This document shows, piece by piece, positions 9,252 to 18,010 of a stretch of 64,000 bases of DNA. Every line of letters begins with the position of its first letter. Positions within the stretch are counted from its first letter, which is position 1. The notes beneath the pieces are model-generated. The model was not told the DNA's origin, made no database searches, and worked only from the letters and a program-made list of their open reading frames with translations. Both the position numbers and the translations under genes were made by a program. The DNA comes from Burkholderia sp. Ax-1719 (lineage in GTDB: Bacteria > Pseudomonadota > Gammaproteobacteria > Burkholderiales > Burkholderiaceae): contig NZ_VWWJ01000007.1 in assembly GCF_011753055.1 (NCBI RefSeq), positions 186,001-250,000 on the forward strand. Direction: 5' to 3'.

Positions 9252-10142
9252 TTACGACTGCTGGCTCAGGAACTGCTCCAGTTCGGCGAGCGTGGGCATG
9301 CCGCCCTGTGCACCCGCACGCGTCACGGAAAGCGCGCCGGCCGCATTCGCGCGCCGCACCGCTTCACCGATGCCCAGATGCCAGAACGCCGCCATCGCGC
9401 CGTTGAAGGTGTCGCCCGCGCCCGTGGTGTCCACGGCTTCCACCACGAAACCCGGTTGGTGCACGAGCGTGCCGTCGGCGTGGGTGAAATACGCGCCTTC
9501 TTTGCCATGCGTCATGGCGATACGGCCAGGCATGCGCGAGAGCACTTCGGCCCACCAGCCCGCGGGCGTCTGCAACGCGGTGGCGAGTTCGTGTTCGTTC
9601 GGCGTCAGAAGCGTGGTGAGCGAAACGAGTTCGTCGCTCAGCGCAACAGCCGGTGCGGGATTGAGGAAGAAAGGCTTGCCGTGTTCGCGTGCGCGGCGGG
9701 CTGCGTGCAGCACGGTGTCCAACGGCGTTTCGAGTTGCGCGAGGATCACATCGGCCTGCGCGAAGGCTGCGCTGGCTCGATCGATATCGGCGGGCGAGAG
9801 TTCGTTGTTCGCGCCGGGCACGACGATGATGGCGTTATCGGCGCCCGAGAGCGTGATCGACGCTACGCCAGTCGATTCCTGGCCCGTGCGGATGTGGCTC
9901 ACATCGATGCCTTCGCGAGCGAGCGTCTGTTTCATCTGCTCGCCGAATGCATCAGCGCCTACGCAACCGATCATCGTGACCTGAGCGCCCAGGCGCGCGG
10001 CGGCGACCGCCTGGTTCGCGCCCTTGCCGCCCGGAAAGGTCGAAAACCGCGAGCCGAACAGCGTTTCGCCCAGACGGGGAAACGTATCGGTCGCCACGAC
10101 CATGTCCATATTGATGCTGCCCACCACTACCACGCGCGCCAT
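9252..10142 (-). CDS. rbsK: Ribokinase
   Basis: A 296-residue PfkB-family kinase that phosphorylates D-ribose at O5, letting it enter the pentose phosphate pathway. It has the N-terminal signature FPGGKGANQAVAAARLG (about residues 37-53), the anion-hole signature DTTGAGDTFNG with the catalytic Asp near residue 244, and TPNEHE. The frame opens further upstream, but the ATG at 10142 is preceded by GAGGAGT at proper spacing. It is the first gene of the ribose operon here (order K-D-A-C-B-R, unlike E. coli D-A-C-B-K-R). A palindromic operator lies 33 bp before it. Confidence 0.96.
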   Translation of the reverse strand: MARVVVVGSINMDMVVATDTFPRLGETLFGSRFSTFPGGKGANQAVAAARLGAQVTMIGCVGADAFGEQMKQTLAREGIDVSHIRTGQESTGVASITLSGADNAIIVVPGANNELSPADIDRASAAFAQADVILAQLETPLDTVLHAARRAREHGKPFFLNPAPAVALSDELVSLTTLLTPNEHELATALQTPAGWWAEVLSRMPGRIAMTHGKEGAYFTHADGTLVHQPGFVVEAVDTTGAGDTFNGAMAAFWHLGIGEAVRRANAAGALSVTRAGAQGGMPTLAELEQFLSQQS

Positions 10143-10174
10143 GGCACTCCTCATCACCGCTTGCGACACCCTCA

Positions 10175-10192
10175 ATTAACCGTTTGGTTAAT
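10175..10192. promoter_or_regulatory. Predicted LacI-type operator before the ribose operon
   Basis: ATTAACC GTTT GGTTAAT is an 18-bp inverted repeat with 7-bp arms, 33 bp upstream of the rbsK start. Size, symmetry and AT-rich ends fit a LacI/Cra-family operator. The Cra-like regulator at 3932-4945 is the obvious candidate to bind it. Confidence 0.7.
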
Positions 10193-10360
10193 AGTATCGG
10201 GGACCGTAATTTTTTACCGTGCTAAAACGTACTCAGCTTGGGAGCGCAGTTATACCAGAGTCCTTACGGGCGGGAAATAGCATTAGGGTATAACCCAATA
10301 AGTCGGAAGATATGGGGTGCGTTGAAAAAACGGGCAGCGACGCGGTGGCGAGCGTGCGAT

Positions 10361-11359
10361 TCAAAAACTGATGGTTGCGGTAACGCTATCCGTGTAATTG
10401 CCCGGCTGTGGCGTGTTCTGCGCGGGCACCACACCATACATCGTGAATGAAGCCGTATTGCCGGAACCGGTTCCAAAGACTGCGCTCGTACCGCTGGTGC
10501 CATCGCCCCAAAGCGTCGTGTGCTGGGCATCCGAATAAATCTGATAGCCGACCGTGGCGTTGCCGCCTGACAACACCATCGTGCGCGCGTTGACCTGATT
10601 GCTCGCGCCGCCGTTCAGGCTGATCTTGAACGCGTCGCCATTCGTGCATTGCGCCGTGATCGTGCCGGTGGCCGACAACGCGCTGCTCAGCACGCCTGCA
10701 GCAGGAAACACGATGTTGCTCGCGCTGATGTTGCAGTTATTGGTGACGTTAGCGGTCGCGGTGAACGGCAGCGATCCGCCGCTCGCGGTGAGCGACGAAC
10801 AGCCCGGCGGCCCCAGAATGCCGAGCAGGTAATAACCGTACATCAGCGATGTCTCGCCGCCACTGAAGGCGTGCGAATAGGTGGTATCGGCGTTATTCGC
10901 GGTCGGCACGGTGGCCTGGTTCGCAGCGATCTGCCCGTAGTACGGTATCGATACCGTTGCGCTCGTTCCCAATAAAGGCTGCTGGAGGGTGACCGATATC
11001 GGCGTGGTCGCGGCCGCCGAGGAGCCCCATGAAATCGAATGCGCCTGATCGCTGTAGAGGTCGTATTGCAGCGTCGCGGTGCCGCCCGATTGCGTCAGTA
11101 CGCGCGGCTGCGCGGCGGTGAGATTCAGGCATACGAGCGCGGTTGGCGCAAGCGACACCACTGTCCAGTTGCAGGTCACGTTGATCGTGCCCGAGCCGTT
11201 GACGGCCGCGCGGTTGATCGGGCTGATGGTGCCGAAGCTGATGTTCGAAACGATAGCGGTACAGGTTTGCGCGTGCGCACGGCCTGGCATAAGTGCGGCC
11301 AGCGCGCACAGCAGCACGCTGGCGAACAGCATCGCGAGGCGATGTCGGGAGCGGGTCAT
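10361..11359 (-). CDS. Archaic pilus tip adhesin, two SCPU (spore coat U) domains (CsuE-like)
   Basis: A 332-residue secreted protein, last gene of a Csu-type chaperone-usher operon. A signal peptide (MLFASVLLCALAALMPGRAHA then Q) precedes two tandem SCPU domains. The first runs from about residue 32 (CTAIVSNISFGTISP) and the second from about residue 190 (NVTNNCNISASNIVFPAAG) to the C-terminal strand GNYTDSVTATISF. Two-domain SCPU proteins in this position are tip adhesins. The ATG at 11359 overlaps the usher stop codon by 4 bp (ATGA), showing translational coupling. Surface attachment or biofilm formation is the expected role by family. Confidence 0.88.
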   Translation of the reverse strand: MTRSRHRLAMLFASVLLCALAALMPGRAHAQTCTAIVSNISFGTISPINRAAVNGSGTINVTCNWTVVSLAPTALVCLNLTAAQPRVLTQSGGTATLQYDLYSDQAHSISWGSSAAATTPISVTLQQPLLGTSATVSIPYYGQIAANQATVPTANNADTTYSHAFSGGETSLMYGYYLLGILGPPGCSSLTASGGSLPFTATANVTNNCNISASNIVFPAAGVLSSALSATGTITAQCTNGDAFKISLNGGASNQVNARTMVLSGGNATVGYQIYSDAQHTTLWGDGTSGTSAVFGTGSGNTASFTMYGVVPAQNTPQPGNYTDSVTATISF

Positions 11360-13830
11360 GGGGTGTCTCCGGAAACGGGCTGGCAGATGAGCGGGCCGTA
11401 AGTCGGCAGTGAGCCGTCGGTCGGGCGCACGTAGCGGAAGCTGGCTGCGCAATGAATGATGTTTTTGCCGCTCGCCGTCACGCTCAGATGGTTGTCGGTT
11501 TGCAGGTTTTCGATAAAGGTCAGGCCGTCGTAGCCGACGATCGTGTCCGTGCCGCTTTCTTCGTGATGCACGCGCGCGCCGGCGGGCAGATATGCGCCGT
11601 CCGGGCCGCGCAGGATCACCGACGCCGCGCGATACTGCGTGACCCTGAAGCTCGCCAGCACGCCCGACTGCGACTGCGGCACGACGTTCGCGCGCGTGGT
11701 GGCCATATGCGCCTCGGCGGGCAGGCCCATACTGTCCACGCTGATGAGGTTGTTCTGATAGGCGTTGAGGTCGGGCACAAGCAGGTGGCCGTGCGAATCC
11801 GTGGTGCCGATCACGCGGTTTTCATGCAGTACGGGCACGCCCGCGAGGCCGTCGGTGGACACCAGTGCGAAACCATCGTCGATGCGGCGCGCGGGCAGCG
11901 CCGCGCCATCCATCACAACCAGCGCGCCCGTGACATCGAGCGAACCCGCCATGCGCCCATCGAGCGCTTGCCCGAGCGCGGTGACCTGCCCGTAGCGGCC
12001 GAGATACTGCAACTGACCCTGCTGATAATGCGACGCGTTGTTGCCGCCGTCCTGCACGGTCCAGCCCCAGCCGCCGTCGTAGTCCGGCGCGCGCGACGCA
12101 TTGACGTTCCAGGTGCCCTCGCCGTTCTGGCGTCCGGCGCTGGCATTGATCGAGGTCTTGTCGCCCAGCCCCATGCTCGCGCTCAGGAATACGCCCGACG
12201 AACTGCGCGACGAGAAATCGCGAAACGCAGACACGCTCAGCGAAACCAGATTCCGCAGATTTACCGCATAGGATACCGAACCAATATGCGACGCCACTAC
12301 ATCGGGGTATCGATAACCAATGTAGCTGAGCGCAATCGTCTGGCTTCCTGGCAAAGGCACGCTGAGCGTCGCGCGGTCGGTAGCGAGCGGCACGGGCGTG
12401 CCGTCGCGTGCGGCCAGATCGCCGTAATGGCGCGTGGCGCGCAGCGTGCTCAATTCGACGGAAAACGCCTGCGTGATGAGCTGGTAGCCCAGCCCCACCT
12501 GCGCGCCGGTGAGATGCCCTGTCGAACCCGCGAGCGAGCCATTGATTACGCCTAGCTGGCCGATGCGCAACAGTGCGCCCGCACCTGCGTCGTACAGGCC
12601 GCCGGTGACTTCGGCGTGCGCCTCGACGGTCAGTCGATCGCTGATGCCGTGCCGCATCGATGCGCTCGCAACCGGTTTTGAATCGTAGTCAAACGACTCG
12701 ACGCCATAATCGCGACGCAGAAAACCCGCCTCGACGGAATAGCTCGACAGACCGGCAGCGAGCAAACGCGTATCGATATAGAGCGGCACCGTGGTCGCCA
12801 CGGCGCGGCCGAGCGGATCGCGCGTGATGACGGTCGCCTCGCCCGCCCCCGTGATGCCCGGCACGTTGCTGATGACGAACGGGCCGCCTGGCACCGAGCC
12901 GGAAAACTGCCTCACGTTGTTCACGTAGAGATCGACCGACGACGGCACCACGGCGGAGCCCGAAAGCGAAGGCACCGGAAAGGTGACGAGATCGGGGCGC
13001 AGCGCAAAATTGCTGCGCCACTGAAAGCCGCCGATGCGCAGCGAGCGGCTCCAGTCGAGCGACGATGAAATCGTGTCACCAACCTGGGCGGTCGTGAGCG
13101 TGGTCGCGTTCGAGGTCTGCCACGAAGTATCGAAACGCACATAGCGATGCATCGAGCTATAGAGATACGCGGTGCCCGTGTTGCTGAACACGCCATGCGG
13201 ATCGAAGTAGCGCTCTTCGGACCAGAGCGCGGACTGCGTGCTGCCCGCGTCTTCCACATAGGCGTCGTAGTTGAAGACGAAGCCGCGCGAAGCACTGGCC
13301 TGTGGGGCTTTTTCGAGCGCGCGCGTATCGAACACATAGGCTTTGCGCAGCGCGTCAGGCGCTTCGAGCGCGATCGACTGGGTCGTTTCGTCGTAGTGGT
13401 AACGCAGGCCTGGCAGGCTGTCGAGTGCGATTTCGGTGTTGGCCGACTTCTTTTGCGTGCCGATTGGCGTATCCGGTATGCGTAAGCCGATGGTGTCGAG
13501 ATCGGCGGCCTCGGCATACAGGCGTCCGTCACGTTGGCGGAAATGCGCGATCAGCGCCGTGCGGTCACCATTGAGCGTGACTTCGAGGTACAGATCACTT
13601 TGCGGCGGCAGCGCGCCCGCACGAGGACGACCGGCCAGCGAAGCATTGGGTTCGGCAGGCGGGTTGAGCACGGTGTCAGGCAACACAGCGGGCGACACCG
13701 CAGCCGACCCAGCAGCCGGCACGGTGGGTTCCTGCGCATGCACGCACGTTTGCGCGGCGCATAAGAGCGCGGCAGCGAGCGAAATCGCCTTCAGTTCATG
13801 TGTTTTCCCTCGCTTGAGGCGCCGCGTCAA
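11356..13830 (-). CDS. Outer-membrane usher of archaic chaperone-usher pilus (CsuD-like); start region probably frameshifted
   Basis: An 824-residue usher from the TTG at 13830. It forms the outer-membrane pore through which pilins are assembled. Visible parts are the N-terminal domain (LYLEVTLNGDRTALIAHFRQRDGRLYA), the long beta-barrel with VPLYIDTRLLAAGLSSYSVEAGFLRRDYG, the plug region SVDLYVNNVRQFSG, and the C-terminal domains with a Cys pair (IIHCAASF...GPLICQP). The signal peptide LKAISLAAALLCAAQTCVHA has no ATG in frame. Instead the best ribosome site (GAGGG, 7 bases from ATG at 13799) reads ATG AAC TGA. Restoring one A would give MKLKAISLAAALL. Translation may use TTG 13830 or CTG 13794, or the gene may be inactive. 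Confidence 0.85.
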   Translation of the reverse strand: MTRRLKRGKTHELKAISLAAALLCAAQTCVHAQEPTVPAAGSAAVSPAVLPDTVLNPPAEPNASLAGRPRAGALPPQSDLYLEVTLNGDRTALIAHFRQRDGRLYAEAADLDTIGLRIPDTPIGTQKKSANTEIALDSLPGLRYHYDETTQSIALEAPDALRKAYVFDTRALEKAPQASASRGFVFNYDAYVEDAGSTQSALWSEERYFDPHGVFSNTGTAYLYSSMHRYVRFDTSWQTSNATTLTTAQVGDTISSSLDWSRSLRIGGFQWRSNFALRPDLVTFPVPSLSGSAVVPSSVDLYVNNVRQFSGSVPGGPFVISNVPGITGAGEATVITRDPLGRAVATTVPLYIDTRLLAAGLSSYSVEAGFLRRDYGVESFDYDSKPVASASMRHGISDRLTVEAHAEVTGGLYDAGAGALLRIGQLGVINGSLAGSTGHLTGAQVGLGYQLITQAFSVELSTLRATRHYGDLAARDGTPVPLATDRATLSVPLPGSQTIALSYIGYRYPDVVASHIGSVSYAVNLRNLVSLSVSAFRDFSSRSSSGVFLSASMGLGDKTSINASAGRQNGEGTWNVNASRAPDYDGGWGWTVQDGGNNASHYQQGQLQYLGRYGQVTALGQALDGRMAGSLDVTGALVVMDGAALPARRIDDGFALVSTDGLAGVPVLHENRVIGTTDSHGHLLVPDLNAYQNNLISVDSMGLPAEAHMATTRANVVPQSQSGVLASFRVTQYRAASVILRGPDGAYLPAGARVHHEESGTDTIVGYDGLTFIENLQTDNHLSVTASGKNIIHCAASFRYVRPTDGSLPTYGPLICQPVSGDTP
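13791..13799 (-). other. Aborted usher start: ATG AAC TGA behind a strong ribosome-binding site
   Basis: On the minus strand, GAGGG (13807-13811) stands 7 bases before ATG 13799, but the third codon is TGA. The usher signal peptide continues in another frame from the CTG at 13794. A lost A in an ATGAAACTG start would explain it. This is inference; a basecalling error in the A-run is the alternative. Confidence 0.6.
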
Positions 13831-14008
13831 TTGATTCGCAATCCTTTTCGAACCGGTCTGGCCGATGAATACCGCATCGAGTGCAGCATGCGGTACTGAC
13901 AACATGATGGAACGGGCAGCAAGGCATTCGAGCGCACACACGGCCTCGCCTCCCCGCCCGGCGCCGGAGCGCGGGCAGGCAAGCGGAAACCGGGCGAAAC
14001 GGAAACGC

Positions 14009-14743
14009 CTAGTGGCTCAGCACGGCCGCTTCGGTCTGCTGCGCATTGACGGCAGCGCGAATCTTGAGCGTGCCGTTGAGATCGGCGGACTGCGGCAGCG
14101 CAAGCTGGAACTGACGGATCGAACCGGCCAGCGCGTAACCGAGCAGACCACGGTTGATGGGGAACGCGTGGCCCGCACCATCGACGATCTCGACACCCGC
14201 GATCTGCGCGCGGCGTCCGCCCGTATTCGCGACTTCGAGCGTCCAGCCCGCATCGGCGTGACGCAGATGCCACGCCAGATTGGGCTGCCCCGTGGAGCCG
14301 CTGCCCGGATCGATGAACACCGGCACCGAATAGCGCAGGCGGATCGCCACGCCATTGGAGGGCGCGGCGTCGGGTTCGGGCAATTCGTCGATCAGGATGC
14401 GATAGCTCTGCTCGACATTGCTCGCAGCCGGCGCAGTGCGCACGAGGCGCACGAGTTGTTCGGCGCCCGCGCCGATCTCGATCAGCGGCGGGCTGGCGAC
14501 CATTTCCTGGGTGGGCGTGAGCGCGTCCTCGCCGCCCGACTGGCTCCAGCGATAGACACGCACCTGGCCGTAAATCGGCTTGCTGCCGGAATTGCGCAGC
14601 GTGAGGCCGGTCGCGTTGGCGTCGGCGGGCAGATCGACCATGACGGGCGAAATCTGCAGCGTGGCGGCCTGCGCGCCACCCAGACACGCGGCCATGGCTG
14701 CGCCGGTGAGCGCAAGATTCAGTAGGCGATGGAGCACGCGCAT
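14009..14743 (-). CDS. Periplasmic pilus chaperone (CsuC-like)
   Basis: A 244-residue PapD-like chaperone that caps pilin subunits in the periplasm by donor-strand complementation. A signal peptide (LLNLALTGAAMAACLGGAQA) is followed by the two immunoglobulin-like domains. The first has TLQISPVMVDLPADANATGLTLRNSG, VYRWSQSGGEDALTPTQEMVASPPLIEIGAG and the edge RLRYSVPVFIDPG. The second is LAWHLRHADAGWTLEVANTGGRRAQI to the end. The ATG at 14743 has GAGGGG in good position. It sits 14 bp after the pilin gene and 178 bp before the usher start, in the standard archaic-clade order. Confidence 0.92.
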   Translation of the reverse strand: MRVLHRLLNLALTGAAMAACLGGAQAATLQISPVMVDLPADANATGLTLRNSGSKPIYGQVRVYRWSQSGGEDALTPTQEMVASPPLIEIGAGAEQLVRLVRTAPAASNVEQSYRILIDELPEPDAAPSNGVAIRLRYSVPVFIDPGSGSTGQPNLAWHLRHADAGWTLEVANTGGRRAQIAGVEIVDGAGHAFPINRGLLGYALAGSIRQFQLALPQSADLNGTLKIRAAVNAQQTEAAVLSH

Positions 14744-14757
14744 GGTGTGCCCCTCGT

Positions 14758-15282
14758 CTAGAAGTAGACCGTCGCGGTGACGGTCGTTTGATAGGTATCC
14801 GGACGCGGCGTTGTCTGCACGGGAATCTGGCCGTAGACGTTGATCGATTGCGCACTGCCCGAGCCCGTTCCGCCCACCGTGTTGGTGCCCTGCGTATTGC
14901 CCCAGACCGTCGTGCGGCCCGAATCCTGGTAGAGCTGGAAAGCCACCGTCGTCGTGGTATTGCCGCTGGCCGTGCCGGCCATCAGGCGGTTGGTCACCGT
15001 CGATCCGCTCACCGTGCCGCCATCGAGACCGACGTTGTACGGCGTCGTGTTGGTGCAATCGACAGCCACCGTGGTCTGCTGGTTCAGCGCCGTCGTCAGC
15101 ACGCCGTTGGTGCCGAAGGCGAGCGGGTTGGCGGTAATCGTGCAGTTCGCCTGCAGGGTCAGGGAAACGAGGAACGTCGCCGTGGCGGTGCCGTTCGAAT
15201 AGGTCGCGGCGTCGGCGGCGCCCGTGATGGGGCCGCTAATCAGCGCGATCGTGAGTACGCTCGTCAGGAGTTTCAGTTTCAT
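14758..15282 (-). CDS. Archaic pilus major subunit, SCPU domain (CsuA/B-like)
   Basis: A 174-residue pilin, first gene of the pilus operon. The signal peptide MKLKLLTSVLTIALISGPITGAADA precedes one SCPU domain with Cys residues (QANCTITANPLAFG and VDCTNTTPYNVGLDGG) that probably form the subunit disulfide. The core AFQLYQDSGRTTVWG and the final strand PDTYQTTVTATVYF are typical. The ATG at 15282 has AGAGAGGGCC upstream. It should polymerise into thin archaic pili assembled by the downstream chaperone and usher. Confidence 0.9.
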   Translation of the reverse strand: MKLKLLTSVLTIALISGPITGAADAATYSNGTATATFLVSLTLQANCTITANPLAFGTNGVLTTALNQQTTVAVDCTNTTPYNVGLDGGTVSGSTVTNRLMAGTASGNTTTTVAFQLYQDSGRTTVWGNTQGTNTVGGTGSGSAQSINVYGQIPVQTTPRPDTYQTTVTATVYF

Positions 15283-15867
15283 TGCATCGGCCCTCTCTCA
15301 GGCATCGGCGTCTTTTAGTGACGCGTCATGTATTCAAACTTCCCGTCTCTTGTCGCGGTGAGTCCGCCGATCTCGTCCGGTTTGCAATGCGTCATTTCGT
15401 ATTCACAACGATTTCTGACGCATCTATTCATGTTTACGGCGTGTGCAATTTTTTCCTGAAGGAAAAGGCGCACGTTTTAACCAGGCAGTTACCCTGCGGC
15501 GTAAATACGAATTTTTATGCCACCCCTGATTTCGCCGCGTTTTTTGAAATTCTAGGCAAATATTGCTCGCTCATTACGTCGATAAGACGTGATTTTTACG
15601 TGCATTTCGCCAATTCACCTGGTACTGCGTGAGAATGATTTTTCACGGCAAAATGCTGCGCGCATGATGAGAGCCGCGCGCCCATTCGCTGAGCGTGGAA
15701 TGGGGCCCTGAAAAGCAGGCGTGATCAGCAATATTTACTGTGCGAGAATGCTCTGCGGCAACGCAGTATCATGGCGTTTTGAAACGCATAGCCGCTGCGC
15801 GTGATGCAAATTGCAACGCAAACGTATGCGTGAATAATCGGGTTATCGGGTTTAAGTGGAGGCTGTT
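15283..15867. other. Long intergenic region between pilus operon and LysE gene
   Basis: 585 bp, clearly AT-richer than its surroundings, with no convincing gene (a 116-codon plus-strand frame here has no family resemblance). It must hold the pilus promoter on the minus strand and the LysE promoter on the plus strand. A two-part hairpin sits at 15441-15473 (GTGTGC/GCGCAC outside, TTTTCC/GGAAAA inside), about 160 bp before the pilin start. No operator could be assigned. Confidence 0.6.
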
Positions 15868-16479
15868 TTGAACGATATGAATATGCTGGTAGCGCTATCC
15901 GGTGTGCTGTTTTTAAGTGTCGCGAGTCCTGGGCCGAATTTCGTGATCGTGACTTCCACCGCAGTAACGTCGCGCCGCGCGGGTGTAATGACCGGGCTTG
16001 GGCTCGCGGCGGCGTCAGGCACCTGGGCATTGGCCGCCATCGCCGGGCTAAGTCTGATAGTCGCGCAGGCCGCGTGGATCGCTACCGCCCTGCGCGTTGC
16101 GGGCGCGCTTTATCTGATCTGGCTCGGCATAAAGATGATGGCTAACGCGCGTAACGCACTGCCCGTTGCCGCCATCCCAACGGACTCCGGTTGGCGTGCC
16201 GCTAAAAAGGGTTATGTGGTCAGCATGACCAACCCGAAAGCCATCGCGTTCTACGGCAGCATCTTCGCGCTGATGGTGCCCGCGCATGCGCCGATGTGGT
16301 TCGACGCCACGGTCGTTGCGCTCGCAATCGCCATTTCGTGCGCGTGGTACTGCGCAATGGCCCTGCTTGCGTCGCACCCCGTCGTGCGCGGCGTGCTCGT
16401 GCGGCGCAAGGCGGTGCTCGACCGCGTGGCCGGCGCGCTCTTGATGGCTATCGGCGGCCGCCTGCTGGTTGGGCGCTAA
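15868..16479 (+). CDS. LysE/RhtB-family amino-acid exporter
   Basis: A 203-residue inner-membrane exporter with about six hydrophobic segments. The family signature is SVASPGPNFVIVTSTAV near the N terminus, with LYLIWLGIKMM and the second conserved loop SMTNPKAIAFYGSIFALMVP. LysE/RhtB proteins export amino acids or similar small molecules; this substrate is unknown. I chose the TTG at 15868 because GTGGAGG stands 5 bases before it; ATG 15877 is an alternative. It is a single gene. Confidence 0.88.
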   Translation: MNDMNMLVALSGVLFLSVASPGPNFVIVTSTAVTSRRAGVMTGLGLAAASGTWALAAIAGLSLIVAQAAWIATALRVAGALYLIWLGIKMMANARNALPVAAIPTDSGWRAAKKGYVVSMTNPKAIAFYGSIFALMVPAHAPMWFDATVVALAIAISCAWYCAMALLASHPVVRGVLVRRKAVLDRVAGALLMAIGGRLLVGR

Positions 16480-16608
16480 CGAAAGCGGATCCGGCCTCGG
16501 CAACCCTGCCCCTCGGCAAAAACCCGCAAAGTGGCCTAAACTTGCGCCCTTGCACTTCGCAGCGGCCCGAACGCCGCCGCTCAACCCGGTTTTTTCAGGT
16601 ATTTCGCC

Positions 16609-17115
16609 ATGTTTTCGCTTTCCGACGCCCTGCCCGCAGACAAATCCGCCCTCTACGAGACGCTCGCCGCCCAGGCGCGCTCGCTGATCGAAGGCGAAAC
16701 CGATGCGATCGCGAACGCGGCCAACTTCTCGTCGCTCGTGTTCAACTCGCTGGAAGGACTCAACTGGGCCGGCTTCTACTTCTTCGACGGCACCGAACTC
16801 GTAGTCGGCCCGTTCCAGGGCAAGCCGGCCTGCGTGCGCATTCCGCTCGGCAAGGGCGTGTGCGGCACGGCCGCGAAGACGCGCGAAACTCAGGTCGTGC
16901 CCGACGTGCATGCTTTCGCGGGCCATATCGCCTGCGATTCGGCGTCGCAATCGGAAATCGTCGTGCCGCTGGTCGCCGCTGACGGCTCGCTGATCGGCGT
17001 ATGGGATGTGGACAGCCCGCACCTCGCGCGCTTCGACGACGAAGACGCCAAAGGCATGGTCGAACTGTGCCGCGTGTTCGTCGAATTCGGCTGGAACAAG
17101 GCCAAGGCAGCCTGA
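16609..17115 (+). CDS. msrC: Free methionine-(R)-sulfoxide reductase (GAF domain)
   Basis: A 168-residue single GAF-domain enzyme that reduces free methionine-(R)-sulfoxide. Three cysteines stand near residues 75, 85 and 109 (GKPACVRIPLGKGVCGTAAK and HIACDSASQSE). Their spacing of 10 and 24 is the same as the catalytic and resolving set Cys84/Cys94/Cys118 of E. coli fRMsr (YebR/MsrC). The hydrophobic core NWAGFYFFDGTELVVGPFQG and GVWDVDSPHLARFDDED complete the fold. It would act in cytosolic oxidative damage repair with thioredoxin. It is a single gene facing an AraC gene. Confidence 0.93.
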   Translation: MFSLSDALPADKSALYETLAAQARSLIEGETDAIANAANFSSLVFNSLEGLNWAGFYFFDGTELVVGPFQGKPACVRIPLGKGVCGTAAKTRETQVVPDVHAFAGHIACDSASQSEIVVPLVAADGSLIGVWDVDSPHLARFDDEDAKGMVELCRVFVEFGWNKAKAA

Positions 17116-17144
17116 CTGCGGCGTCGTTCCTGATTCACGCGCCT

Positions 17145-17921
17145 TCAGCGATAAAACGCCGAGGGCGCGACGCCAAAATGCCGCCGGAACATGGCGGCAA
17201 ACGCGCTCTGGCTTGCATAGCCGTGATCGAGCGCCACATTCACGATCTTTTCCCCGTGCGCGAGGCGCTCCAGCGCCAGAAAAAGCCGCGCGTGCTGCCG
17301 CCAGCGCCCGAGCGTCATGCCGGTTTCGCGCTGGAACGCGCGGTGCAGCGTGCGCTCGGCCATGCCTAGCTCTGCTGCCCAGTGCGCGACCTCATGCGCC
17401 GCCTCCGGCGCGGCCACGATCGCATCGCACAGCCGCCGCAGGCGCGCATCCGCCGGCCACGGCAGATAGAGCGGCAGGCGCGGAATCACCGCCAGCTCGG
17501 CCAGCAACAGACGCATCAGCCAGTCATGACGACTGCCCGGCGCATAGTCCAGCGGCACGTCCACCGCCGCGAGGATCAGCTCGCGCAACAGCGGCGGCAC
17601 ATCCACCACGCAACTGCCCTGTGGCAAACCTTCGGCCGCGCCCGGCTCGATAAACACCGTCCGCATGCGCACGTTGCCGCTCATCCGCACCGTATGCTCC
17701 AGCCCCGCGTCGAGCCACACCGCCCGCGTAGGCGGCACGACCCAGCGGCCCGCCTGGGCCTCGATCAGCATCACGCCTTCGATCGCATAGAGCAACTGCG
17801 CGCGCCGGTGCCGATGCGTGGCGATAAACGCGCCGTGCGGATAATCGGCAGCCAGCGCCGCGACCGGCATCGGCGTGTCTTCGAAGGGAACGTGGATATC
17901 GGCGGCAGGTAGGGCGATCAT
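17145..17921 (-). CDS. AraC-family regulator (NimR-type, cupin plus HTH)
   Basis: A 258-residue AraC regulator. The N-terminal cupin (HRHRRAQLLYAIEGVMLIEAQAGRWVVPPTRAVWLDAG) and the C-terminal double HTH (WAAELGMAERTLHRAFQRETGMTLGRWRQHARLFLALERL and VALDHGYASQSAFAAMFRRHFG) match the NimR/YdeC-like group. Regulators of this group commonly control an adjacent exporter. The EamA exporter starts 89 bp away on the other strand and is the likely target. A paralogue at 47818-48630 is likewise divergent from an efflux operon. Confidence 0.9.
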   Translation of the reverse strand: MIALPAADIHVPFEDTPMPVAALAADYPHGAFIATHRHRRAQLLYAIEGVMLIEAQAGRWVVPPTRAVWLDAGLEHTVRMSGNVRMRTVFIEPGAAEGLPQGSCVVDVPPLLRELILAAVDVPLDYAPGSRHDWLMRLLLAELAVIPRLPLYLPWPADARLRRLCDAIVAAPEAAHEVAHWAAELGMAERTLHRAFQRETGMTLGRWRQHARLFLALERLAHGEKIVNVALDHGYASQSAFAAMFRRHFGVAPSAFYR

Positions 17922-18010
17922 TGTTTGCGCTGCCGCAGTGTTAGTGGCAGTGGCAGTTTTGCGATAGCTTTAGCCATTCTAGCGTGCGACTGGCATGACG
18001 TCAGGCCTGC

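Noticed and set aside
10286..10296. GGGTATAACCC short inverted repeat
   Set aside because: Only 4-bp arms; not enough to call an operator or terminator.
13827..14855. 342-codon minus-strand frame
   Set aside because: Shadow of the chaperone gene in another frame; Arg-rich with no domain.
15282..15632. 116-codon plus-strand frame in the pilus promoter region
   Set aside because: No ribosome site, no family pattern, AT-rich composition unlike coding DNA here.
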